From contig NZ_PEIB01000007.1 of assembly GCF_004116385.1 (NCBI RefSeq), forward strand, positions 90,805-154,804: a stretch of DNA of 64,000 nt, in the 5' to 3' direction. This DNA comes from Veronia nyctiphanis. Its GTDB lineage: Bacteria > Pseudomonadota > Gammaproteobacteria > Enterobacterales > Vibrionaceae. Below are positions 28,914 to 37,635 of this stretch, one piece after another. Position 1 is the stretch's first letter. Each line of letters begins with the position of its first letter. Both the position numbers and the translations under genes were made by a program. Under the pieces are notes generated by a model. That model was not told where the DNA came from. It worked only from the letters and a program-made list of their open reading frames with translations, and did no database searches.

Positions 28914-29232
28914 TGCTGAGTTTTGTTGGAAATAGTCAGGCGAGACTTTGCCGACGTTGATGAATGTATTGAAGGTGTATTTTTAGTTTTACGGTTATTC
29001 GGAAAAGTAGATGATTTACAGACTTTTACTGCAGATAATGGAGACGGCAACAACAGCCCCTCTTTGTGGGTCCTATTGCATTCATCTGCGGAAGTGTTGT
29101 AAAACAACGCCGCAAATGCGATAGGTTTTTTGGGTGAACAAAGGCCTCTCGGAGAAAGGTGACTATTCGCATAAAGGCATGGATGTCTGGAGTTATGGTG
29201 AATACCAAAATGCTGTATTTACAGTGATGATA
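28914..29232 (+). pseudogene. Possible decayed or misread small ORF upstream of the EAL gene
   Basis: The stretch has protein-like frames that do not connect. From an ATG at 28914 the frame shifts near the T run 28922-28925 into LLEIVRRDFADVDECIEGV and then FLVLRLFGKVDDLQTFTADNG, which stops at a TAA near 29103; later segments such as NAIGFLGEQRPLGE and GDYSHKGMDVWSYGEYQNAV look coding in other frames. I cannot name the family and cannot say which indels are real. It may be a small gene damaged by the same kind of base deficits seen elsewhere, or chance. Confidence 0.3.
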
Positions 29233-29264
29233 TAGGCAGTCCAATAGATGAAAACATCTTAATT

Positions 29265-30080
29265 ATGAGTTGCGAAAAACTCAACTTCTCCGTTATTCAG
29301 CCAGAAATTTCTCAGTCATCTTTCGACGTAGAATTTGACCAAACACAGAAAACTTTCACCGTGTGCTTCGGTGAATATTCTGTTCGAAGTGCATTTCAGG
29401 CTATCGTCGATGTCATGAATAAGCCCATGGGTTTTGAGGCCCTTGCACGCATCACCTTGACCCATAGTTGCCAACCTGTGAGTCCTTACATGTTTTTTAA
29501 GCACTTGAGGCAACAAGAAAAGGCGAATCAAGTTCTTTTTAAGATTATTGAATGCCATGCAAAATCGTTCAGGCATAGCCCGTTTTTCTCTCCTGATGTA
29601 AAACTATTTATTAATCTATCGCCAAACTTTTTTGTCATGTTACATCAAGTTCCCGGGCTCATTACTGCAATTAAAAAGATGCTTTCTGAGGCTGAAATAC
29701 CCTTGGAAAACGTCGTCGGTGAGTTGACAGAATGCTGCTGTAAACAGACAAAACAGCTTTCAAAAGGGTTGAGTGTCATGAAGGCTGAAAATATCTGGCT
29801 GGCTATCGATGACTTCGGTGAGAAGTGCTCCAATATGCCAAGATATGGTTCCTTTAGGCCGAACATTGTCAAAATTAGCCGAAAGTTTTATTTATCAACC
29901 CTTCGCGATAACCCAGAAAAGCTCATCTCAATTATCGATGGATTCAAAGCGGATGGTGTTCATGTTGTAGTCGAGGGGGTAGAGGAACCCGAAGACTTCA
30001 AACTACTGACGCAGATGGGTGTCGAATTGTTCCAAGGCTTTCACTTTCACCGGCCTGAGGTAGTGACTATCAATGGGTAA
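29265..30080 (+). CDS. EAL domain protein, putative c-di-GMP phosphodiesterase
   Basis: 271 residues; nearly the whole protein is an EAL domain. The signature motif is GFEALARI near residue 56, followed by LFINLSP (Asn for Mg2+), GELTEC where most EAL proteins have LEITE, IDDFGEKCSN, VKISRKF (catalytic Lys) and VVEGVEEPEDF with the catalytic Glu, then QGFHFHRP at the end. Most residues needed for hydrolysing cyclic di-GMP seem present. No sensory domain or membrane helix is found. It overlaps the start of the GGDEF gene by 8 bases, so the two opposing enzymes are co-translated. Start at ATG 29265 is the only good choice, although the ribosome site is weak. Confidence 0.85.
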   Translation: MSCEKLNFSVIQPEISQSSFDVEFDQTQKTFTVCFGEYSVRSAFQAIVDVMNKPMGFEALARITLTHSCQPVSPYMFFKHLRQQEKANQVLFKIIECHAKSFRHSPFFSPDVKLFINLSPNFFVMLHQVPGLITAIKKMLSEAEIPLENVVGELTECCCKQTKQLSKGLSVMKAENIWLAIDDFGEKCSNMPRYGSFRPNIVKISRKFYLSTLRDNPEKLISIIDGFKADGVHVVVEGVEEPEDFKLLTQMGVELFQGFHFHRPEVVTING

Positions 30081-31250
30081 TTTAAAAAATAGCTTTTTGT
30101 ATCGAGGTCTCTCCGCCTCACTGTGGCTGAGTGCTGTCTTTACTGTTGTGCTGTTATTTATCGAGAGCCGTGAGATCCATGGCAATATCGAGCATCATCT
30201 GACGCGTGTTAAAGAGCACATGACAATGAATAAACTTCTCATCAGATATTCTGTTATCAGCCATGAAAAGGATATGTTTATTGATTTTGTCTATGAATCC
30301 GACACGTTTAAAGATCTGAACTTTGCCTATGAAAACGGCGATATCATTGTCAATTCGAAAACCATTAAAGACAACAAATTCGATGCAAAAACACGCCCAT
30401 GGTACGTCTGCGCTAAGAGCAAAAACGCAAACGAGTACTGTGTGTCAGACGTCTATCAAGATGAATATCAAGGTTTTGGACCAGAGCCTGAAGCGTCACA
30501 CGTCATTACTTTTTCTTACCCGATTTATGCTGACAAGGTGTTCATTGGTGTGGGTGTCTCAGACATCCCTGTTAATAAATTAGATGGCGATAATCATTTT
30601 CTGAAGCTGCGTAGCTACAACTATGAAAAAAACAGTGAAAAGAACGATATAAACGTTACTAAAGTGATCACCTGCTTTTTAATCACGTTTCTGACGCTCT
30701 ATTCACTGAGTATTTCAGTACGCATGTTGGTATACAAAACAATCATTTTGACCCGCTTAGATGCGCTATCTGGCTTCAAACGGCGAGAGGCTTTCCAGAA
30801 AGCCAAGGTCGACTGGCGAACCAAAGCTTTTGTTTTCTTGATATTGACCATTTTAAAGCGATCAATGACACCTACGGCCATGATGTGGGCGATAAGGCAA
30901 TCAAAGCCTTTGCACAGTGCATAAAAGAAGGGGTTCGTGAATCAGATGTCTTATTTCGGTGGGGCGGTGAGGAGTTTTTGATTGTTTTGCGTAACCCTGA
31001 GGACACGGTGCCAGATATTTCGAAAGTACTTGAGCGGGTATGTAGGAAAGTTGAGGCGATTGATATTGATGGCGTGCCGAAGTTCACCGTATCGATTGGT
31101 TATTGCGAATATCACTATGATGACGATATCGACGATGCTATTAAAAATGCTGATACGGCGCTATATGCTGCCAAGCACTCCGGGCGAAACCGCGTGTTTC
31201 GTTATAACTCAGGGTTAAAAATGAACAAGCCTTTCGTCCCTTCCGCGTAA
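30073..31250 (+). CDS. Membrane Cache-type sensor diguanylate cyclase (GGDEF; one frameshift)
   Basis: Joined product is about 393 residues. N-terminal helix (about 13-33), a periplasmic sensing domain with the TRPWY and VSDVYQD motifs of Cache domains, a second helix near 198-220, then a GGDEF domain. The frame breaks at GG 30815-30816, one G short; repair gives DWANQSFCFLDIDHFKAIND and runs on to RWGGEEFLIVL. The active site is GGEEF, and RESD lies five residues before it, so the product-inhibition I-site (RxxD) is intact. It should make cyclic di-GMP in answer to a periplasmic ligand and is coupled to the EAL gene upstream. The shift is probably a sequence error. Confidence 0.87.
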
Positions 31251-31275
31251 CTTTCTAGTGTTATGCAAGTCCTGA

Positions 31276-31305
31276 AAAAAACGCCACGTTTTACGTGGCG
31301 TTTTA
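31276..31305. terminator. Bidirectional terminator between GGDEF and M32 genes
   Basis: Stem ACGCCACGT / ACGTGGCGT with a TTT loop, flanked by an A run on the left and a T run on the right, so it can serve both convergent genes. Confidence 0.85.
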
Positions 31306-31322
31306 AATAAACTGATTATCTC

Positions 31323-32817
31323 TTAGCCAAGGTAGCGATTTGTTAGATGCTCTTTGAAGTATTTCGCATTGAGGGTTTCACCTGTCGCAGCAGTGATCAG
31401 CTCATCGGTCTTCAGCAGGCTGCCTTTGCTCCAGATATTTGCTTCTAGCCAATTAAAGATCGGCGAAAGATCGCCGCTTTCGATGACGCTGTTCACATCG
31501 ACTGATTGCTTCATCACAGCCATGTATTGGGCAGCGTACATGGCCCCCAGTGTGTAAGAAGGGAAGTAACCGAAGGCGCCATCAGTCCAGTGAATGTCCT
31601 GCATGCAACCATTTTTGTAGTTTCCTTTGGTGCTTAAACCAAGGTAAGACTGCATTTTTTGGTCCCAAAGCTCAGGGATGTCTGTGTACTCAATGTCGCC
31701 ATTCATCAAATCACGTTCAATTTCGTAACGAAGAATGACGTGAGCAGGGTAAGTCAGCTCGTCCGCATCGACACGGATGAAGTCTTTCTTCACACGGGTA
31801 TACAATTTCTGGAAGTTATCTTTTTCAAAGATGCGGGCGTCGTGCTCACTGAAGTGCTTGCGCGACAGATCAGCAAGGTGAGCAATGAACGGCTCACTGC
31901 GGCCAACCTGCATTTCAAAGAACAGTGATTGAGATTCATGAATACCCATAGAGCGCGCGTCGCCTGCTGGTGTGCCAGCGAGAGACTTTGGTAAACCCTG
32001 TTCATAGCGAGCGTGACCCGTTTCATGTACGATGCCCATCAATGACTGCGCAAAATCACTTTCGTCATATCGAGTGGTAATACGAACGTCAGTCGGTACG
32101 CCGCCACAGAAAGGGTGAACACTCTCGTCCAAACGGCCATTGTCAAAGTTGAATTGAAGCAGCTTCATAACATCCAACCCCAGCGCTTTCTGGCTTTGTG
32201 TGCTGAAGGTGCCTTCCGGAGTGACGAGGCTTTCTGAGCTTTGCTTCTCAATGACATTGTCGACCAGCTCCGGTAACCAGCTCTTCACATCGTCAAACAG
32301 TGCATCGAGTGACTCTGAGCTTGTGCCCGGCTCATAAATATTCAGCATGGCGTCATATGGCGACAGACCTGATGCTTCAGCACGAATTTGCGCTTCTTCA
32401 CGAGAGAGTTTTACAACTTCCTTGAAGTTCTTTTCGAATCCCTGCCAGTCGTTCTCTCCACGCTGTGTGCGCCATGCGTGCTCACACTTTGAACCTGCCA
32501 AGGATTTTGCTTCTACAAGCTCGGTGGGCAGCAGGTTAGCATCCTGCCAGTTGCGCTTGAGTTCGCGAAGTTCAGATTTTTGTTGGGTGGTCAGGCTTTC
32601 AGCTTCGGCTTGAGAAAACAGCTCAGCAAGCTCTGGTGCCGTGCTTAGCGCTATGCACATGCACATTCAGTTCGGCCATGGCTTCAGCGCGTGCCTGGCT
32701 TCCGCCACTTGGCATCATTGCTTCATTGTCCCAGCCACAAATAGCACCCAGGTGTTCAAAATTGTTTACTTTTTTGGCGTGTTTAACCAGCTTTTCGAAA
32801 GCACTCATTCCGCTCAT
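31323..32817 (-). CDS. M32 family metallocarboxypeptidase (Taq type; one frameshift)
   Basis: Joined product is about 497 residues, as expected for carboxypeptidase Taq. The N-terminal part starts MSAFEKLVKHAKKVNNFEHL and contains ICGWDNEAMMPSGG; after a frame change around 32645-32660 the protein goes on with LSTAPELAELFSQAEAE. The active site HETGHARYEQGLP (HExxH-like zinc motif) lies near residue 250, followed by GIHESQSLFFE and later TDGAFGYFPSYTLGAMYAAQ. The enzyme trims C-terminal residues from peptides in the cytoplasm. Here the shift looks like one extra base (CATA) rather than a missing one, unlike most others in the window. Either of two nearby ATGs (32817, 32808) may be the start. 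Confidence 0.85.
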
Positions 32818-33141
32818 CCATTATCGTTTGTACAAAAATTTCGTCTTAGCCTTCATGGCTATCTCTCTCCGAATATAACAATGAACACATATCGGAAAAG
32901 AGAGAATTTATACCAGACTGGGTAAGGTTCTTAGTTTTTACGTCTGATTGGGCAACAATTGACCAATAATTGTATCTTAATTTATGCAAAGAGTGATTTG
33001 TGTATATTTATGACGGTTTTGGTCTTCTTTCTCGTGTGAGTGCATGTTTTTTCTAGTTTTAGTCTGAATTTCACGTTTAATTTTCTCACTTTCATTTTGC
33101 GAAGCAAATCACCAATATTCATCTGCGACTTTACTGTTAAC
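32818..33141. other. AT-rich divergent promoter region
   Basis: About 320 bases between the carboxypeptidase and the Opp-type ATPase genes; no ORF seen. The right end carries the Fur-box-like site at 33142-33160. Confidence 0.4.
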
Positions 33142-33160
33142 GGTAATGATAATAATTTGC
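33142..33160 (+). promoter_or_regulatory. Possible Fur box
   Basis: GGTAATGATAATAATTTGC matches the 19-base Fur consensus GATAATGATAATCATTATC at 15 of 19 positions by my count and ends 30 bases before the ATPase start. The region is AT-rich, so a chance match is possible. Confidence 0.45.
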
Positions 33161-33190
33161 AATAGCATTTATTATAACTGGGAACGGATA

Positions 33191-34048
33191 ATGTCTAAGG
33201 AATTTGCGTTTCACCATGACCCACTCTTGCGAGTGAGGGATCTATGTGTGGATTACATCACTGATGATGGCCACTTCCGTGCCGTAAAAAATGTCAGTTT
33301 TGATATCGGCCGTGGTGAGATTTTTGGTTTAGCGGGCGAATCAGGGTGCGGCAAAAGCACCATCGCTTTTTCAATTAACAGCTTGCACAAACCACCTGCA
33401 TTCATATCACATGGCGAAATTTGGCTCGAAGATATCAATTTAAGAACGCTCTCAGACAAAGAGCTGAATGTTATCCGCTGGAGTGAGATCGCGATGGTAT
33501 TCCAAAGCGCGATGAACTCGTTGAATCCCGTACTCACCATTGAAGATCAGTTTCTTGATGTTATCCGCCATCATAAAGGCTGGAACGATGACATGTCGCG
33601 CGAACGCGCATTACAGATGCTGGATTTGGTGAATATTCCTCGTGAACGATTGAAAGACTACCCGCATCAGTTCAGTGGCGGTATGCGCCAGCGTCTGGTA
33701 ATTGCCATCGCGCTTAGCCTCAATCCAAAACTGATCGTGATGGATGAGCCAACAACGGCTCTCGATGTCGTCGTACAACGAGAAATCTTGCAGCAAATCT
33801 TTGCCCTCAAGCAAGAGTTTGGCTTCTCTGTGCTCTTCATTACCCATGACCTTGCCTTGATGACACAGCTGAGTGACCGTATCGCGATTATGCGAGACGG
33901 CGACATTGTTGAAGTGAACAGTTCGAAGCAAATTCGTCATCACCCTCAGCACGATTACACCAAACAACTCTGGGCATCTTTCCCGAATATTCATGACATT
34001 GAGCCCGAGGAGAAGCAGGCTGCTCCCGAATTAGAAGGTACAGAATAA
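33191..34048 (+). CDS. Opp/Dpp-type ABC transporter ATP-binding protein (first of pair)
   Basis: 285 residues from ATG 33191; an upstream in-frame start at 33146 would add an unlikely AT-coded tail. It has Walker A GESGCGKSTIAF, Q-loop MVFQSAMNSLNPVLT, signature QFSGGMRQRLVIAIALS and Walker B LIVMDEPTTALDV, the standard OppD set. It is most like the ATPases of chitooligosaccharide and cellobiose-type importers in marine bacteria (MVFQSAMNSLNPVLT is typical), but this is by eye. The stop and the next start overlap as TAATG. There are no permease or binding-protein genes next to it, so the partner membrane proteins must be elsewhere. A Fur-like site upstream hints at iron control. Confidence 0.85.
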   Translation: MSKEFAFHHDPLLRVRDLCVDYITDDGHFRAVKNVSFDIGRGEIFGLAGESGCGKSTIAFSINSLHKPPAFISHGEIWLEDINLRTLSDKELNVIRWSEIAMVFQSAMNSLNPVLTIEDQFLDVIRHHKGWNDDMSRERALQMLDLVNIPRERLKDYPHQFSGGMRQRLVIAIALSLNPKLIVMDEPTTALDVVVQREILQQIFALKQEFGFSVLFITHDLALMTQLSDRIAIMRDGDIVEVNSSKQIRHHPQHDYTKQLWASFPNIHDIEPEEKQAAPELEGTE

Positions 34049-34980
34049 TGAGTGAACCAATCATTCGCGTAGACAACGTCACTAAAACCTTTGAAATGGG
34101 CGGCGGCTTTGGCAAGAAAGAGACTTTTCAAGCTCTCCGCGGGATCAGTTTTGACTTACATGCCGGTAAAACGCTGGCGCTGGTCGGTGAATCTGGGTGT
34201 GGTAAGAGTACCGTCGCAAGGCTCATCACCAAGGTTCATGATGTGACGTCTGGCGACATTACGTTTAAGGGCCAGAGCGTCGGCGATATTCGTTCTGGTG
34301 CTGCGCTGCGTGATTATCGCAGCAAAGTACAAATGGTTTTTCAGGACCCGTTCGGTTCACTTAACCCTGCACACACGATTGGTCACCATCTGGCGAGACC
34401 CGTTGAAATTCATAATCGTGTGTCTGGAAAAGTAGCACTGTTAGAGCGTCAGAAAGAATTGCTCGAGCTGGTGGAACTTGACGTTGATTGCCTCAAGAAA
34501 TTCCCGCACCAGCTAAGTGGTGGTCAGCGTCAACGTATCAACCTTGCCCGTGCCTTAGGTGTAGGTGCAGAGATGATCCTCGCTGATGAACCGACATCAA
34601 TGCTCGATGTGTCAATTCGCCTTGGCGTACTAAACCTGATGCAGCGTATGAAATCAGAAATGGGTATCGGATTCTTGTATATCACCCATGATTTGGCGAC
34701 AGCTCACTACATTGCCGAAGAAACAGCGGTTATGTATCGTGGACAAATCGTCGAATGGGGAAACACACGCGACATTCTGACTAATCCGCAGCATCCTTAC
34801 ACTAAGCTATTAATCTCCGCAGTCCCTGATCCTGATCTACCCTTTAGTGAGGTAGTAAAAGAGAGTTCTCAGTACTCGCAAGACGCTGAATCTATCCGCT
34901 TATTAAGTGGTAAGTTGCAACCAGAGATCAATCAGGTCAGCGGCAATCACTTTGTCCGAAATTGGGAGTCTGCTGCATGA
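34048..34980 (+). CDS. Opp/Dpp-type ABC transporter ATP-binding protein (second of pair)
   Basis: 310 residues, OppF-like, with Walker A GESGCGKSTVAR, Q-loop MVFQDPFGSLNPAHTI, signature QLSGGQRQRINLARALG, Walker B MILADEPTSMLDVS and the C-terminal NPQHPYTKLLISAVPDPD motif that marks the family. It would pair with the preceding ATPase as a heterodimer under a di- or oligosaccharide/peptide permease. Its start overlaps the previous stop by one base and its stop overlaps the next start (ATGA), so the three genes form one tightly coupled operon. Confidence 0.87.
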   Translation: MSEPIIRVDNVTKTFEMGGGFGKKETFQALRGISFDLHAGKTLALVGESGCGKSTVARLITKVHDVTSGDITFKGQSVGDIRSGAALRDYRSKVQMVFQDPFGSLNPAHTIGHHLARPVEIHNRVSGKVALLERQKELLELVELDVDCLKKFPHQLSGGQRQRINLARALGVGAEMILADEPTSMLDVSIRLGVLNLMQRMKSEMGIGFLYITHDLATAHYIAEETAVMYRGQIVEWGNTRDILTNPQHPYTKLLISAVPDPDLPFSEVVKESSQYSQDAESIRLLSGKLQPEINQVSGNHFVRNWESAA

Positions 34981-35465
34981 AAATTGCTGGCTGTTGTGAA
35001 GGAACAGAAATTGATCATTGGTTAACCGATATCAAAAATTGGTATTGCAACCAGAACATCAACGAAATGGAAAAACTGGCCGAATTGGCCGTGAATATTC
35101 CAGAGCGTATTTTCTCTCCGCATATTTGTCAGGCGAAAAGTGAGTCTTTGGGATACTGGCTCGATGCCTGTATCAGAACCAACCATCACTTGAACGCATT
35201 AGGTAAAACGGATGAAGCTTATAGCTATATCCAATTTGCCTACGGCAAAATGCAGGCAATGGCCAGCGACACTGAGCATGAAATTGAAGTAAGGAAATGG
35301 TGCTTGCAGCGTATGGACCATTTAGTTGTCGTGTTGCTTGAGTTTTGTCAAAGCCAAACTGAGGCTGTTTGGAAACAAGAGTCTACGACTCTGATTGAGG
35401 CACATGTGAGCTTTATGACAGCGCAAAACCACATGAACCTGAACCATGGCGCCGCAACAGCCTGA
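34977..35465 (+). CDS. Hypothetical cytoplasmic protein coupled to ATPase pair
   Basis: 162 residues from ATG 34977, which overlaps the stop of the second ATPase. I do not recognise the family. The sequence is acidic to neutral, without signal peptide or membrane helix, and looks all-helical: WLTDIKNWYCNQNINEMEKL, GYWLDACIRTNHHLNALGKT, DEAYSYIQFAYGKMQAMA. The middle is reminiscent of TPR-like helical pairs, but no repeat can be confirmed. Translational coupling suggests it helps or regulates the transporter. A terminator follows 38 bases later. Confidence 0.7.
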   Translation: MKIAGCCEGTEIDHWLTDIKNWYCNQNINEMEKLAELAVNIPERIFSPHICQAKSESLGYWLDACIRTNHHLNALGKTDEAYSYIQFAYGKMQAMASDTEHEIEVRKWCLQRMDHLVVVLLEFCQSQTEAVWKQESTTLIEAHVSFMTAQNHMNLNHGAATA

Positions 35466-35502
35466 GTGATGACAAATGCTCTCGAAACAATTTGATGCCA
35501 AT

Positions 35503-35532
35503 AAAAACGCCCACTGATATGTGGGCGTTTTT
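35503..35532. terminator. Bidirectional terminator
   Basis: Stem AAAAACGCCCAC / GTGGGCGTTTTT with a 6-base loop, between convergent genes ending at 35465 and 35564. Confidence 0.88.
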
Positions 35533-35563
35533 ATTGAGGCGTCTCCAGCGTGGCTCCGGGAAA

Positions 35564-36966
35564 TCAGCTACTCGCAGATGCGGCTTCTGTCGCTGTTTTC
35601 TCGCTGTGTTCATCTTCTGTTAGGTTATTGATCCACTTGCCTGATTTAATGCGAAGCAGGGTAGGGATTAACTTAACGATCTCTTCTGAAGCAATCATCA
35701 AGAACACCCAAGGCAGTGCCCACTGGAGCCACAGAGCTGCAATCAGCGTGGCTGGAATCGCCCACACCCACTGACAGTAGAAATCCAGATACATGCAGTA
35801 TTTGTTATCACCACCTGCTCGTAGAATACCCACAATCAACACCACATTAATTGTTCTGAAAATCATACTGATAGCAAGAATAGGCAGACATGAGCGCGTA
35901 AGCGCCTGCACATCGGGTGTGAGCTCAGTGTAAAGAGGAATGATCAGCGGTGTGGCTACCATGATACCTGCGGCGATGACGAAGCCCGTAACCAAAGATA
36001 CAGATGTCGCGTATCCGGCGTAGGTTTTACTCAGGGTAAAATTACCTGCACCCAGTGCATTCCCGACCAAAATAGCGACGGCACCAGAGATGCCTGCAGC
36101 TGTCGCGAGAGAAAACGATTCAAAGCTTGAGATAACTGTCGTAGCAGCGAGTTCTTGTTCGCCAAGTCGCCCGACGATGATATTGAGAACAAACAGTCCA
36201 ACAGTCCAAATGACTGTACCTGCCATGTTGGTACGGTCACAGCCAGATACTTGTTGAGCGTTTTGGGTTCTGCTGCTTGAGCAATGTGTTTGAAGCCAAA
36301 GGCAAGCTCTGGGTACCATTTATAGACGATAGCTACAGTCGCAATAAAACGTATGGCGCGAGCCAGCGATGTCCCGATGGCAGACCCCGCCACACCCAGT
36401 TCAGGTGCGCCGAACTTACCAAAAATAAGCATATAGTTGAGCAAGATATTCATGCCAACCTCAGCAATGGCGAGATAGAGACTAAGCCGTGTTTTACCGA
36501 TAGAGCGGATCCCTGCATCCATGGTGACAACTGGAGCACCCAGTAAAATGGCAAAGGCCACATATTGCACATACGTTTCTGCCAGGGCTTTCGTCTCGCC
36601 CTTTACACCGTATAAATCAGCGAAGATGTTGGGAAAGAAAAAGGCAATACAGAAGATCACCGAAGCCAGTGCTAACGCGATAATCTGTCCGACGGCGAGA
36701 TAACGCTTTATGCCCTCATGATCTTTGGCCCCCCAAAACTGCGCAACAAGAATGCCGACGCCGAGACCAAAGCCCCAGATAATGATACAGCTATAAATGA
36801 ATACCCGAAGTCCGACACCGGACGCAGCCACTTCTGCGGTACCTAATTGGCTAACCATAATATTGTCGATAATACCAAGGCTGCTAAATAACATTTGTTG
36901 CAGGATCAAAGGAATGCCAAGTATAAAAACCTGACGGAGAAAGTGACTAAAACGGGCTTCTGTCAT
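35564..36966 (-). CDS. MATE family efflux transporter, NorM-like (one frameshift)
   Basis: Joined product is about 467 residues with twelve helices. The N-terminal half has ILGIPLILQQMLFSSLGIIDNIMVSQLG and GVASxxxG-type segments, and the C-terminal half starts at NMAGTVIWTVGLFVLNIIVGRLGEQELAATT. The frame breaks at GG 36230-36231 (CC on the coding strand), where one base is missing; repair gives AVTVPNMAGTVIW. MATE proteins export drugs and cationic compounds with Na+ or H+. Different from the MATE gene at the left edge. The ATG at 36966 is preferred over a TTG 15 bases earlier. It stands alone. Confidence 0.85.
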
Positions 36967-37107
36967 ATTGGGCTTACTCAAAAAGGGTATGAACGCGTCT
37001 AGAGGAGTGATGTCGTGTCACAATTTTTTGGACAGACATGCTAGATATGACATCAGACTGAGGCCTTTGAAATCATCAAATACGTAATTTTCGACTCACC
37101 TCAAAGA

Positions 37108-37431
37108 CTAGGCAACACAGCGCAATGCTTGGGATATGAATTGGCTCTTTTCGCCACTGAGGTAAAAGCAAGCATCAAGATTTGCCTCGGTAAAGCGGCT
37201 GTCTGCATCAGATGAAATGAAACCAAGTTGAGCAAGCATTGACTGCAGTTCCAGATACTCTGTCATATCGGTGAGTTCGACGATTCGATAGGCGACATTT
37301 GGATCGTCACCAAAGAGTGCAACGCGGTACATTGGTGCGTTTGGGATCCATGATGACAATGAAAGAAAGGCATCCTCAAGGTGTTTGTCTATCTTTGGGA
37401 TCACTGGGTTTCCGGTTAAATAGCTACGCAT
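37108..37431 (-). CDS. Hypothetical protein
   Basis: 107 residues, family not recognised. It starts MRSYLTGNPVIPKIDKHLED and has a soluble, mixed composition: AFLSLSSWIPNAPMYRVALF, DDPNVAYRIVELTDM, and two Cys in the last third (DACFYLSG, ALRCVA). No signal peptide, membrane segment or known motif. It lies alone between the MATE gene and the monooxygenase gene, all on the minus strand, with gaps over 100 bases on both sides. The ribosome site is weak, so the start is uncertain. Confidence 0.55.
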   Translation of the reverse strand: MRSYLTGNPVIPKIDKHLEDAFLSLSSWIPNAPMYRVALFGDDPNVAYRIVELTDMTEYLELQSMLAQLGFISSDADSRFTEANLDACFYLSGEKSQFISQALRCVA

Positions 37432-37635
37432 AACTTTTTAGTTGTAAGAAAGAGTGGCGGCAAGGTAACAATAGAATGCAGGAGCGTCTGTGATACAGAG
37501 CGCGTTGACTAGCGTGTTTTTAAGTTATGGATGTCTGGTCACTTAGACAGTCAGAGATTTGACTTAAAAGGTAAAAGAAGCGGAACTCGCCTTTTTCACC
37601 TTTCTCATTATTTTGCCGTGGGAACATGACGGTAA

